DNA of 48,981 bases from Candidatus Woesebacteria bacterium (GTDB taxonomy: Bacteria; Patescibacteriota; Microgenomatia; UBA1400; UBA12028), in NCBI GenBank assembly GCA_018060955.1, contig JAGOVC010000004.1, positions 1 through 48,981 on the forward strand. The letters run 5' to 3'. The notes under the pieces are model-generated. The model did not search any database and had not been told where the DNA came from. It worked only from the letters and a program-made list of their open reading frames with translations. The first letter of the stretch is position 1, and every line of letters starts with the position of its first letter. This document shows positions 16,205-24,265 of this stretch, one piece after another. Position numbers and translations under genes: made by a program.

Positions 16205-16558
16205 ATGGTCAAACAAAAGTTTCAATTTTTGTTGTTCACTTTCGTCTTATACCTCAGTTTTTTGTGTGGATTATTTGTGCTTCCGTTACTCTTTGCAGGG
16301 ATAGCAAGCATCTCGGCACCTTACAGTAAGTTTCCTCCGACAAATATCGTTTTTTGGAATTTATTTTGTGTTGGATTTATCGCTCCGCTCGGATTTATGC
16401 TCTTTTTAGCCATTACCACATTTGTTGTCTGTCGAAAAAGCGTCCCCCGAATTCCGGAATGGTTTCATATTCTTGAACGCTACATATATGTTGCCATCAT
16501 CGTGTGGGTGATCATTCAACTCTTGTTTCCACAACTTCGTCCGGGATACTTCCCTTAA
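16205..16558 (+). CDS. Small membrane protein, hypothetical
   Basis: A 117-residue protein with three clear transmembrane segments (about residues 8-35, 50-74 and 89-108) and short polar loops. It has no recognised motif. It stands alone between a divergent membrane gene and gdhA, with its own leaderless -10 box. Confidence 0.6.
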   Translation: MVKQKFQFLLFTFVLYLSFLCGLFVLPLLFAGIASISAPYSKFPPTNIVFWNLFCVGFIAPLGFMLFLAITTFVVCRKSVPRIPEWFHILERYIYVAIIVWVIIQLLFPQLRPGYFP

Positions 16559-16583
16559 CATCTGGAATTAAAGTATAAAGTGC

Positions 16584-16589
16584 TATACT
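16584..16589 (+). promoter_or_regulatory. -10 box for gdhA
   Basis: TATACT preceded by GC, giving an inferred leader of about 35 nt before the ATG at 16630. Confidence 0.4.
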
Positions 16590-16629
16590 CGATTCAGTAT
16601 CAACAACCGCGGTGTAGTGATAGAAATGG

Positions 16630-17868
16630 ATGGCTATGAACGATCCGTATGCAAATGCTCTCGTACAACTTCAAGAAGTCTCTTCATTATTGGATTTAAG
16701 TCCCTCAACAGTCGCGATGTTGTCGACGCCCAATCGACTCGCAACGGTGTCATTTCCTGTCAAAATGGATGATGGCAGCGTGGCTGTCTTTACCGGATTT
16801 CGATCACAACATAATAATGCCCGTGGTCCATATAAGGGGGGAATTCGATTCCATCCCCAAGTCAGTGAATCGGAAGTAAAAGCTCTTTCAATGTGGATGA
16901 CCTGGAAATGTGCGATTGCCAACATCCCGTACGGTGGCGCTAAAGGGGGAGTGATTGTCGATCCCAAAAAACTCTCTTCAAGTGAACTCGAGCGCGTCGC
17001 GCGTGCATACATCCAACGAATTGCTCCCATCATTGGGGAAGACACGGATATTCCTGCTCCGGATGTCAACACTGATGGGAAAGTCATGGACTGGATGCTT
17101 TCCGAGTATGAAAAAGCATTAGGAAAACCATCCAAAGCGACCTTTACTGGTAAACCAATCGAACATGGTGGAAGTCAGGGGAGAACCGAAGCAACGGGAT
17201 ATGGGGGAGTGTATGTCCTCAACCGACTAACTGAATTACTAGGGAAACAACGACCCGGATTGACCGTTGCGATTCAAGGTTTTGGGAATGTAGGATCCTA
17301 TTTTGCCAAAGCTGCTTTTGATGCAGGATACAGCGTGGTTGCACTTTCTGATTCCAAAGGGGGAATCCTGCGCATGGAAGGAATTGATCCCTACAATGCA
17401 GAAGCACACAAGCAATCAACAGGCAGTTTGAGTGGATTTGAGGGCACAACTGACCTTACCAATGAAGCATTGTTAGAATTGAAGGTCGATATTCTGGTTC
17501 CGAGTGCATTAGAGAACGTGATTACCCAAGAAAACGTTTCAAAACTGCAATGCTCCATCATCATTGAGATGGCAAATGGTCCCGTCGTACCCCAGGTGGA
17601 TGCGTATCTACAGGAGCATGGAATTCTCAGTGTTCCAGATGTTCTGGCAAATAGTGGCGGTGTCACCGTTTCCTATTTCGAATGGGTACAAAATAAAGAG
17701 GGAAGCAGTTGGACCAAAGAAGAAGTCTTGAAGAAGCTCGAAGAAACCATTACGGTTGCAACCAATGAGGCGTATGCAATGAAAGAGAAACATTCTGTAA
17801 CCATGCGGATGGGTGCGTATATGAATGGAGTTGCCCGTGTTGCCAGTGCCCTTGAAGAAAGTCTATGA
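16630..17868 (+). CDS. gdhA: Glu/Leu/Phe/Val-type amino acid dehydrogenase (glutamate dehydrogenase)
   Basis: A 412-residue soluble enzyme covering the whole GLFV dehydrogenase family. GPYKGGIRFHP (Lys69), MTWKCAI (Lys93), PYGGAKGG (catalytic Lys105) and PAPDVNT (Asp145) are intact. The nucleotide domain has a GFGNVGSYFA fingerprint near residue 220. It interconverts glutamate and 2-oxoglutarate plus ammonia with NAD(P)H, linking nitrogen to central carbon. Cofactor preference cannot be read with certainty; the acidic or neutral residue after the second strand (LSDSKGG) does not settle it. The alternative ATG at 16636 is possible. The stop overlaps the next ATG (ATGA), so the Lgt-like membrane protein is coupled. 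Confidence 0.93.
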   Translation: MAMNDPYANALVQLQEVSSLLDLSPSTVAMLSTPNRLATVSFPVKMDDGSVAVFTGFRSQHNNARGPYKGGIRFHPQVSESEVKALSMWMTWKCAIANIPYGGAKGGVIVDPKKLSSSELERVARAYIQRIAPIIGEDTDIPAPDVNTDGKVMDWMLSEYEKALGKPSKATFTGKPIEHGGSQGRTEATGYGGVYVLNRLTELLGKQRPGLTVAIQGFGNVGSYFAKAAFDAGYSVVALSDSKGGILRMEGIDPYNAEAHKQSTGSLSGFEGTTDLTNEALLELKVDILVPSALENVITQENVSKLQCSIIIEMANGPVVPQVDAYLQEHGILSVPDVLANSGGVTVSYFEWVQNKEGSSWTKEEVLKKLEETITVATNEAYAMKEKHSVTMRMGAYMNGVARVASALEESL

Positions 17869-18605
17869 TTTGGTCGGTAATTTCAGTCGTGTTACTTTTA
17901 ATCGTTACCTACATAACGCTATTTTTTGTGTGGCGAAAAATAGATCAAGAACATCTTGATGGAATTGAGTCTTTTTTTGACGTGATCTTTAAATCGAGTC
18001 TTGTCGCCTATGCAGCAGGGAGGATCGGAGATGTATTGCTCTCTGTGCGCTTTCCGATCAGTTCGATCACTCAACTTTGGTCTTCCGGGTTTTCCAGTGT
18101 CTCCATTCCATTATTGATTGCTGGATTTTTTGTTGCGTTCTATCGATTTTCTATTCCGCACTGGAAGGATCGTTTTCATCTCCTTGATCTAATCTCAATC
18201 GGGATGGCGTGCTGGCTATCACTGTGCTTTCTTTGCCTTACTATTGTGGGTATTCGCCCCTTTATTGGTGCATCCACAGTATCGGTTTCACTAGTGACAT
18301 CACTAGTATTACCAGCAGTCTTCGCACTGCTTTTTGGTCTACTGTTTGTGTTACTGACTCAATTAGAGCAGGTCTATCGCACATTCATGTGGTATCGCTA
18401 CCGACGCAGTAGTGCCCAAAGTGGATTTGTGGTAGCCGCTTTTATGGCGGGCGGGGGGATCCTGCTCTTGGCAAGATTGATCTTGTTTGAGGGACTAAAA
18501 TTTAACTTTTCAGTCATTGGTGAACTGATTGTCACATTGCTCTTTATCCTTTCAGGCTTTATCATCCTTTACATCCGGTCTGGTCGATTCAAACTTCGAT
18601 CATAA
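17865..18605 (+). CDS. Polytopic membrane protein, possibly a divergent Lgt-like protein
   Basis: A 246-residue protein with about seven transmembrane helices. A YAAGRIGDVLLS segment at the end of helix two resembles the GRxGN(F) region of prolipoprotein diacylglyceryl transferase (Lgt), and lspA lies 0.4 kb downstream. However, the HGGL motif and the key arginine patches of Lgt are not evident, so the assignment is tentative and based partly on context. It overlaps gdhA by 4 bp and is followed by a DksA-like gene and lspA on the same strand. Confidence 0.35.
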   Translation: MIWSVISVVLLLIVTYITLFFVWRKIDQEHLDGIESFFDVIFKSSLVAYAAGRIGDVLLSVRFPISSITQLWSSGFSSVSIPLLIAGFFVAFYRFSIPHWKDRFHLLDLISIGMACWLSLCFLCLTIVGIRPFIGASTVSVSLVTSLVLPAVFALLFGLLFVLLTQLEQVYRTFMWYRYRRSSAQSGFVVAAFMAGGGILLLARLILFEGLKFNFSVIGELIVTLLFILSGFIILYIRSGRFKLRS

Positions 18606-18645
18606 GGAGAAAAATCTTACGACTCTAGTACTATAAGGAGATTCT

Positions 18646-18978
18646 ATGGCTCTATCTTCCACACAGTTGGAACAACTACAGGGAATGCTTACGGAACAAC
18701 TTGCACGCTTAACTAATGTGATGGATTCCTTAAAAGCTGGTGACCCTGCGTCAAATCCTGAGCGTACCAATGACAATGCAGATATTGGCAATGAAGCAAC
18801 GGAGAGTAGTCAACTAGTAGAATACGAATCCCTCGAACGAGAAACACAGATATTGTTGGATCGCACCCAACATGCGTTGGAGCAAATCAAAGCGGGAACC
18901 TATGGGATCACGGAAGAAGGAAAAGAGATTCCCTTTGAGCGATTGTTGATCGATCCCACCGCAACAACTACGGTATAA
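18646..18978 (+). CDS. DksA/TraR-like protein without zinc-finger cysteines
   Basis: A 110-residue protein with the DksA/TraR layout: an N-terminal coiled coil (about residues 5-32 and 50-82), an Asp-containing turn between the helices (NDNADIGNEATE), and the C-terminal GTYGITEEGKEIPFERL segment (84-100) ending in PTATT. In the family the C-terminal part is a C4 zinc finger (GTYGxCxxCGxxI...C), but here no cysteine is present. DksA-type proteins insert the coiled coil into the RNA polymerase secondary channel; if this protein folds without zinc it may be a metal-independent form. AAGGAG lies 5-6 nt before the ATG. lspA follows after 3 nt. Confidence 0.75.
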   Translation: MALSSTQLEQLQGMLTEQLARLTNVMDSLKAGDPASNPERTNDNADIGNEATESSQLVEYESLERETQILLDRTQHALEQIKAGTYGITEEGKEIPFERLLIDPTATTTV

Positions 18979-18981
18979 CAC

Positions 18982-19392
18982 ATGCAGAAATCCTTTCTAC
19001 TGGTGTGCAGCCTGAGTGCACTGGGTACGGTAGTTCTTGATCAATACGTCAAGAGTTTGTATTCAGCCACGCAGTCAATACTTAACCCAGGTGTGTCGTT
19101 TGGTTTCTTGAGCGGACCATTTCTAACTTTCCTCTTGCTCGCAGTATTGCTTGCTGTTAGTCGGTATCTTCTTACCCATCATGCACCAGCAATTCCGACT
19201 GGATTACTGATTGGGGGAGCCAGTTCTAATCTGCTGGATCGGTTTTTTCTTGGGGGTGTCAAAGACATTTTCGCCGTTCCGGTATTAAACGTTTATAATA
19301 ACCTTGCAGACTGGGCGATTGTGATTGCAGTCGTCTGGCTTTTTATTTGGCAATCCCGTACCCCACACCATTATGATTCCGATCGACTATAG
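18982..19392 (+). CDS. lspA: Lipoprotein signal peptidase (signal peptidase II)
   Basis: A 136-residue inner-membrane aspartyl protease with four hydrophobic segments. Conserved family motifs are visible: VVLDQYVK near the first loop, NPGVSFG (35-41), GGASSNLLDR (Asp86) and YNNLADWAI (Asp110). Asp86 and Asp110 are the catalytic pair. It cleaves prolipoprotein signal peptides after lipidation. It is short at the C terminus, and the last 20 bp overlap the next gene. The coupling to a possible Lgt-like gene upstream fits a lipoprotein maturation unit. Confidence 0.9.
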   Translation: MQKSFLLVCSLSALGTVVLDQYVKSLYSATQSILNPGVSFGFLSGPFLTFLLLAVLLAVSRYLLTHHAPAIPTGLLIGGASSNLLDRFFLGGVKDIFAVPVLNVYNNLADWAIVIAVVWLFIWQSRTPHHYDSDRL

Positions 19393-20188
19393 CGAATTAG
19401 AAGCAAACATTTTGTACGAAGATGACGACCTATTGGCAATTAACAAGCCTGCAGGGTGGGTCGTGAATCGCTCCCATACCTACGATGGGTTAACCATTCA
19501 AGATTTTAGTGCCCATCGATTGGGACTGACAATTCAACAGACTCCAACCCTCACGTCCACAACCGAACATCCTTTTGGAACACCTACTGAAATATTCAAC
19601 GAACGACTGGGAATTGTCCATCGACTGGATAAAGAGACTTCAGGTGTGTTGTTGCTTGCCAAAAATGAAGCAACGTTAATCGAATTGTTGCGGCAGTTTA
19701 AATCCCGAGAAGTACACAAGACCTATGTGGCACTCGTCCATGGGAAACTTTCTCCTACAACCGGAATCATCCGTTTACCCATGGAACGCAGTAGTAATGA
19801 CTTTAAAAAATATACGGTATCGGTGGACGGTAAGCTTGGCGAGACCCGCTATAGTGTGGTGGAGTTCTATCCTCACTTACCTGAAGGAATTTCTGCAAAG
19901 AAGGGGAAATCCTATCAAGGGTTTTCGTTAGTGGAACTGGAACCGAAGACGGGACGGACACATCAGATCCGGGTGCATATGAGTGCAATTAAGCATCCGC
20001 TCGTGGGAGATGAGCTGTATACCGGGAAGAAGAAATATCCCATTGATGTGCAATGGTGTCCACGTCAGTTCCTACATGCCAAACAAATTCAGTTTGTACA
20101 CCCCACAACTAAGCAGACTCTCACCATTCAGGCGCCACTCCCAGAAGACCTTGCTTCTGTTCTTGAAAAACTACAGCCGAAGACTTGA
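19373..20188 (+). CDS. RluA-family pseudouridine synthase
   Basis: A 272-residue enzyme with the RluA/RluD catalytic motif HRLDKETSGVLLLAK (Asp86) and the downstream VELEPKTGRTHQIRVHM motif. The N-terminal segment ILYEDDDLLAINKPAGWVV is the family entry strand. No S4 domain is present, so this is the S4-less type. It converts specific uridines in rRNA or tRNA to pseudouridine. The frame is open from 19325, but the ATG at 19373 fits the family start and overlaps lspA by 20 bp. An insertion between the entry strand and the catalytic motif (about residues 55-75, Thr-rich) is slightly unusual. Confidence 0.88.
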   Translation: MIPIDYSELEANILYEDDDLLAINKPAGWVVNRSHTYDGLTIQDFSAHRLGLTIQQTPTLTSTTEHPFGTPTEIFNERLGIVHRLDKETSGVLLLAKNEATLIELLRQFKSREVHKTYVALVHGKLSPTTGIIRLPMERSSNDFKKYTVSVDGKLGETRYSVVEFYPHLPEGISAKKGKSYQGFSLVELEPKTGRTHQIRVHMSAIKHPLVGDELYTGKKKYPIDVQWCPRQFLHAKQIQFVHPTTKQTLTIQAPLPEDLASVLEKLQPKT

Positions 20189-20548
20189 ACCTACTAGCGC
20201 TTTATTGGTTTCCACAATTTGCATTCCGTTTTTCGCAAACGTAACATCAGTTTTATGGGCTGTGACGAAGTCCACTTCCTTGAGTGTACAGATTCTAGTT
20301 GCGAGAACACCCAGGTGCCGAAGGTAGTAGTCGCGTTCCATGGGATCCTTGGTTGAACACAAATACAGGCTAAAGTTTGAAAATGCAGTTTCTAGTTCTT
20401 TTACTCGATTGAGTGGGGTTTTTTGTACCTCACCTGCAAACTGTTGTTCAAAAAACTGTAGATTGATGTTCGGAATGAAAACGGACCCGCTAAATTGGCG
20501 TACTGTTTGAACCAAATATCGAGGGAATTTAGAGGATTCTCTATCCAT
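20171..20548 (-). CDS. Hypothetical protein
   Basis: A 125-residue soluble protein without a recognised family, helical with a basic and Phe-rich middle (INLQFFEQQFAGEVQ; FSNFSLYLCSTKDP). The frame is open from a TTG at 20554, but a perfect TATAAT at 20557-20562 (minus) lies 8 nt before the ATG at 20548, so this ATG is the likely leaderless start. It converges on the RluA-like gene with an 18-bp overlap of the 3' ends. Confidence 0.55.
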   Translation of the reverse strand: MDRESSKFPRYLVQTVRQFSGSVFIPNINLQFFEQQFAGEVQKTPLNRVKELETAFSNFSLYLCSTKDPMERDYYLRHLGVLATRICTLKEVDFVTAHKTDVTFAKNGMQIVETNKALVGSSLRL

Positions 20549-20556
20549 TGGCAAGG

Positions 20557-20562
20557 ATTATA
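20557..20562 (-). promoter_or_regulatory. -10 box for the 125-residue hypothetical gene
   Basis: TATAAT on the minus strand, 8 nt before the ATG at 20548. Confidence 0.5.
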
Positions 20563-20604
20563 CACGGTAATATCCCTCAAGTGTACTCGAGTGCGGAGAT
20601 CAGC

Positions 20605-21681
20605 CTACTGAATCCACATCGCATCGCCAAAAGAGTAAAACCGATAGCCATGCTCTAAGGCGTGGTGATAGGCAGCGCCTATCAACGAAGACTGAAACCG
20701 CTCAAAGTATGATGTGGTGTTTGGGCTACTGACGAATGCCGCAATTAGCATCAGCAGCGTTGATTTCGGGGTATGGAAATTGGTGATTAGACTATCGACC
20801 ACCTTAAACTTGTAGGGAGGATAGATAAAGATTTGAGTCTCACCGGTACCTCCGTGCAATTTCCCACTTGAATCTGCACAAGTCTCCAGAACACGGACAC
20901 TAGTTGTACCGACAGCAATGATACGTTTTCCTTTTTCTTTGGCAGTATTTAAGCGCGCGGCGACAGCATCGGATAGCACATACCGTTCCGAATGCATGTG
21001 ATGGTCGTCGATGTTGTTCGTTTTGACGGGTAGAAAGGTTCCCAAGCCGACATGTAAGGTGACTTCTTCAATTTGCACCCCAGTAGCTTGTAGTTTTTTA
21101 AGTAACTCCGGGGTGAAATGCAGTCCTGCCGTAGGAGCAGCAACGGCTCCGATTTTAGATGCATAGACAGTCTGATAGTGGGTACGTAGGGACATCTCAT
21201 CGGTCTCTTCCCACGCAATATACGGAGGAATGGGTGTGTGCCCGATGCGATACAACAATTCAAAGAATGCTTCTCTGGGGATTGAAAACTGAAGGTGTCG
21301 GGTATATCCGAGCACTGCGGTACACCGTACCTGTACGTTCGAATCAAGGAACGCAATGGCACCTTCTCGTAATCCCGGTTTACTTAGACACTCGAATGTA
21401 ATTGAATCTGATGTTTGAGACACTTCTTTTTCTAGGAGAATTTCGATGGTTTTCCCGGTTTGGGTGGTAGCAAAGAGTCGAGCAGGAAGCACTTTCGTAT
21501 TGTTAAGAACCAAGACATCAGTACTCCCCAAGGAGGTACCAAGATCTTTAAACTGAAGATCAGTCAGTGATTTTGTCGTTCGATCTACGCATAGTAATTT
21601 ACTGTGATCGCGCTGCTCTAATGGAACCTGTGCAATGCGGTCGCTGGGTAGCTGGTAATCAAAATCCAACAGAGAGAGCAT
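20605..21681 (-). CDS. queA: S-adenosylmethionine:tRNA ribosyltransferase-isomerase
   Basis: A 358-residue enzyme starting MLSLLDFDYQLPSDRIAQVPLE, the family N terminus, with RDHSKLL, VLNNTKVLPARL, AAPTAGLHFTPELL, TLHVGLGTF, GTTSVRVLE and NFHTPKSTLLML. QueA transfers and isomerises the ribosyl group of SAM to preQ1-tRNA, giving epoxyqueuosine at position 34. The frame is open to 21759, but the conserved start is at 21681. It follows a 111-residue orphan gene after 4 nt. tgt, which inserts preQ1 in the same pathway, is divergent 360 bp away, so preQ1 acquisition plus QueA could be coordinated. No preQ1 synthesis genes are seen here. Confidence 0.95.
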   Translation of the reverse strand: MLSLLDFDYQLPSDRIAQVPLEQRDHSKLLCVDRTTKSLTDLQFKDLGTSLGSTDVLVLNNTKVLPARLFATTQTGKTIEILLEKEVSQTSDSITFECLSKPGLREGAIAFLDSNVQVRCTAVLGYTRHLQFSIPREAFFELLYRIGHTPIPPYIAWEETDEMSLRTHYQTVYASKIGAVAAPTAGLHFTPELLKKLQATGVQIEEVTLHVGLGTFLPVKTNNIDDHHMHSERYVLSDAVAARLNTAKEKGKRIIAVGTTSVRVLETCADSSGKLHGGTGETQIFIYPPYKFKVVDSLITNFHTPKSTLLMLIAAFVSSPNTTSYFERFQSSLIGAAYHHALEHGYRFYSFGDAMWIQ

Positions 21682-21685
21682 AGTG

Positions 21686-22021
21686 TTAGAGTTTTGCGGT
21701 AAACTCAACCATGAGTCGATCTTCATCGCGACGAAGTTGTTGAATCTGGGCGTCGACATTGTTACGTGCTTGTTGAAGCGAAGGCTTGGTCGAGAAATTT
21801 AGCTGGTTATTAATTTCAGCCCACAAGCGTCGTAACTGGAAATCGTGATTCTGCATTCCTTTGCGAACTAGTTCATACTGCGCATGGGTCGAAAGGGTAT
21901 GCCACTCGGGGAAACGACCCAACTGTGTTGGCTCATACTCTCCAAGTTCAACGGCTTTAAGCAGGGTAATAGTGGTTGATGCAACGGGTTTAGATCCCGA
22001 GGATTTTGGTTCATTTTCCAT
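21686..22021 (-). CDS. Hypothetical protein upstream of queA
   Basis: A 111-residue, mostly helical protein (WHTLSTHAQYELVRKGMQNHD and a C-terminal coiled coil LQQARNNVDAQIQQLRRDED). I recognise no family. The frame opens at 22051, but the ATG at 22021 lies downstream of a minus-strand TAGAAT (22035-22040) and gives a better start. It ends 4 nt before queA, so the two form an operon divergent from tgt. Confidence 0.6.
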   Translation of the reverse strand: MENEPKSSGSKPVASTTITLLKAVELGEYEPTQLGRFPEWHTLSTHAQYELVRKGMQNHDFQLRRLWAEINNQLNFSTKPSLQQARNNVDAQIQQLRRDEDRLMVEFTAKL

Positions 22022-22026
22022 ATTGA

Positions 22027-22040
22027 TACAATATATTCTA
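22027..22040. promoter_or_regulatory. Symmetric divergent promoter between tgt and the queA operon
   Basis: TACAAT-AT-ATTCTA contains a -10 box on each strand: TACAAT (22027-22032) on plus for tgt, and TAGAAT preceded by GG (22035-22040) on minus for the queA operon. They lie 12 and 13 nt before the two ATGs. The complete space between the genes is 23 bp. Confidence 0.5.
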
Positions 22041-22044
22041 CCGT

Positions 22045-23232
22045 ATGTCATTTACATTTACGCTACTAAAGGTTCATCACAAGGCAAGAGCAGGGGTTCT
22101 GCAGACTCCGCATGGGGAGGTAGTCACACCTATTTTCATGCCAGTCGGCACGCAGGCGAGTGTGAAGTCGCTGGATTCTGCGGACATTGCAGCGACAGGT
22201 GCGCAAATCATTTTGGCAAATACCTACCATCTATATCTTCGTCCCGGGGAAGAAACGGTGCATTCGCTGGGAGGTGTCCAAGAGATGATGAACTGGAAAC
22301 GACCAATGCTCACGGATAGCGGCGGTTTTCAGGTTTTTAGTCTGGGCAAGCAGCTTGCACAAAAAAGAGCGGCACAACAACCAAGTAGCACGAAGTCTTC
22401 GTTAGTTCCTGCAACCATTACCAACGAAGGAGTGTCCTTCACCTCGCATTTGGATGGAAGTAAACATTTTATTTCACCGGAAAAATCAATCGCGATTCAG
22501 CAAGCAATTGGAGCAGATATCATCATGGCGTTTGATGAATGCACGCCAGATACTGCGTCATACGATGAAACAGCACAAGCTGCAGAACGCACCTTTGACT
22601 GGGCAGGGCGATGTATTGATCAGTGGAATGCGACCGATCGACGTAGTAGGCAGGGGTCGTATCAAGCGTTATTTGGAATAGTGCAAGGAGCCATGCACGA
22701 AGAACTACGAAAACAATGTGCATCCCAAATCTGCAGTCTGCCCTTTGATGGAATTGCCGTTGGAGGAGAGACCATTGGCTACAATATGGCTGGTACCGCG
22801 TCGGTAATGGAGTGGATCGAAACCCTTCTTCCGGAAAACAAACCTCGCTATGCAATGGGGCTAGGGAGCTGTCCACAAGACATCGTCGATGCGATTTTAC
22901 TTGGATTTGACGTCTTTGACTGTGTTGCTCCCACACGGCTGGCACGAAACGGGGCATTATTTGTCGGCAAACTGAATCCCACAACATTAAAGATTGAATC
23001 GTCGTTGAATAAAAACCGACTACTGATTGGGAATCAACAGTACACTGTGGACACACAGGTGATCGATCCTGGCTGTGACTGTACCACCTGTACTTCTGGA
23101 TATACACGTGCCTATTTACATCATTTGTATAAGACAGCAGAACTTGCGTATTATCGATTGGCAAGTGTTCATAACGTTCGTGCCATGATACGGACGAGTG
23201 AAGAAATGCGGGCAATCATCCTGGCGTCGTAA
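22045..23232 (+). CDS. tgt: tRNA-guanine transglycosylase (queuine tRNA-ribosyltransferase)
   Basis: A 395-residue TIM-barrel enzyme: MPVGTQASVKSL, ANTYHLYLRPG, SGGFQVFSLG, FDECTPDTASY, the nucleophile region in GGETIGYNMAG, and a C-terminal zinc site Cys344, Cys346, Cys349 and His376. It exchanges guanine for preQ1 (7-aminomethyl-7-deazaguanine) at tRNA position 34. It pairs functionally with divergent queA. A normal second Asp-containing RLARNGALF motif is present. An insertion of about 15 residues after SLGKQ (QKRAAQQPSSTKSS) has no counterpart in most bacterial Tgt proteins. No queuosine precursor genes are seen in the window. Confidence 0.95.
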   Translation: MSFTFTLLKVHHKARAGVLQTPHGEVVTPIFMPVGTQASVKSLDSADIAATGAQIILANTYHLYLRPGEETVHSLGGVQEMMNWKRPMLTDSGGFQVFSLGKQLAQKRAAQQPSSTKSSLVPATITNEGVSFTSHLDGSKHFISPEKSIAIQQAIGADIIMAFDECTPDTASYDETAQAAERTFDWAGRCIDQWNATDRRSRQGSYQALFGIVQGAMHEELRKQCASQICSLPFDGIAVGGETIGYNMAGTASVMEWIETLLPENKPRYAMGLGSCPQDIVDAILLGFDVFDCVAPTRLARNGALFVGKLNPTTLKIESSLNKNRLLIGNQQYTVDTQVIDPGCDCTTCTSGYTRAYLHHLYKTAELAYYRLASVHNVRAMIRTSEEMRAIILAS

Positions 23233-23284
23233 GGCAATTTGGATGTGACATCAAGATCGTTGTTGTGTATTCTTGAATCCTGCT

Positions 23285-24265
23285 ATGCCGTATGACTATC
23301 GTCCACGACTCGGGAAGCAACCACCCAAGAGAGTATTCTTTCCGGCAATCGCTTTGAATCTTCGATTGCGACTACGTTCGATCCTGATGATTGTGGCGGT
23401 TGTGCTCGGGATACTTCTTTGCATTGCGATGATTGGATTTCGTGGCATCTCTGCATGGAGCTCCCAAGGAACCTCGACATTTGGATTCATTGTGTTTAGT
23501 CCACATGAGACTGTCGATGTACGAAAACATGTTCGCATCGTTTGGGTGGATTTTCCCTCAAAGATCATTCGTATTGTGTCCCTCCCCGACGAAGCAGTGA
23601 TCGCAACAGCCGCCTATGGTCAGTACCCGATTAGCAGCATTTATGATTTGTTTTTGATTGAGAATAAATCGACCGATGAGTTATTGTCCTTTCTCTCCCT
23701 ACAACTACGTGTGCCTATTCAAGATGTCGTGGTACCGACAACGCGTAGTGCTGATTCTGCATCGCTAAAAGCGTTAGGAAAAGAAGTTCTTACTTCCCGT
23801 GACCATACGTTTTCATTCATCGAACGATTGCGCCTTGGATTATTTTTCCTGACCACGAGTTTTCCCGTGCAGCAGACTAGTGTCACTGCAACGCAAACGG
23901 AGACACTCACGGTGCTCCCCACCAGTTACTACGCATATGCCACCAGATTTTTGACGCATCCTGCGATTAAGCAAGAACAACCAACGATTGCAATCTTAAA
24001 TGCTTCAGGAAAAGTGGGAGCTGCTCGGCTGGTTTCCGATATCATTACGCAATACGGATTTGTGCCAGTCGTGGTTACGGATAGCGACCAGCGGATGGAG
24101 CAAGGACAGTTATTTAAAAACGCAGAAACTAACGGACAGGTAAGTCACTTTTTATCGACACTCGTGCATCTTGATGATGCTGTCGATGCAGAGCAGACGC
24201 AGCGGTATCGAGCAGATTATGTGTTGTATGTGGGAACAAAGCTTGCGGATCTGATTACTCCATGA
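23285..24265 (+). CDS. Membrane-anchored protein with a C-terminal LytR_C domain
   Basis: A 326-residue protein with a basic N terminus, one transmembrane helix (about 33-57, ILMIVAVVLGILLCIAMIGF) and a large extracytoplasmic part. The first 200 residues resemble the LytR-CpsA-Psr-type or polymer-processing region only weakly (HVRIVWVDFPSKIIRIVSLP), and the key Arg/Asp motifs of LCP ligases are not clear. The last about 90 residues (IAILNASGKVGAARLVSDII, then ADYVLYVGTK) fit the LytR_C domain. It probably acts in cell envelope assembly. TTG at 23273 is an alternative start; ATG at 23285 is chosen. The 3' end overlaps the convergent TPR gene by 11 bp. Confidence 0.7.
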   Translation: MPYDYRPRLGKQPPKRVFFPAIALNLRLRLRSILMIVAVVLGILLCIAMIGFRGISAWSSQGTSTFGFIVFSPHETVDVRKHVRIVWVDFPSKIIRIVSLPDEAVIATAAYGQYPISSIYDLFLIENKSTDELLSFLSLQLRVPIQDVVVPTTRSADSASLKALGKEVLTSRDHTFSFIERLRLGLFFLTTSFPVQQTSVTATQTETLTVLPTSYYAYATRFLTHPAIKQEQPTIAILNASGKVGAARLVSDIITQYGFVPVVVTDSDQRMEQGQLFKNAETNGQVSHFLSTLVHLDDAVDAEQTQRYRADYVLYVGTKLADLITP

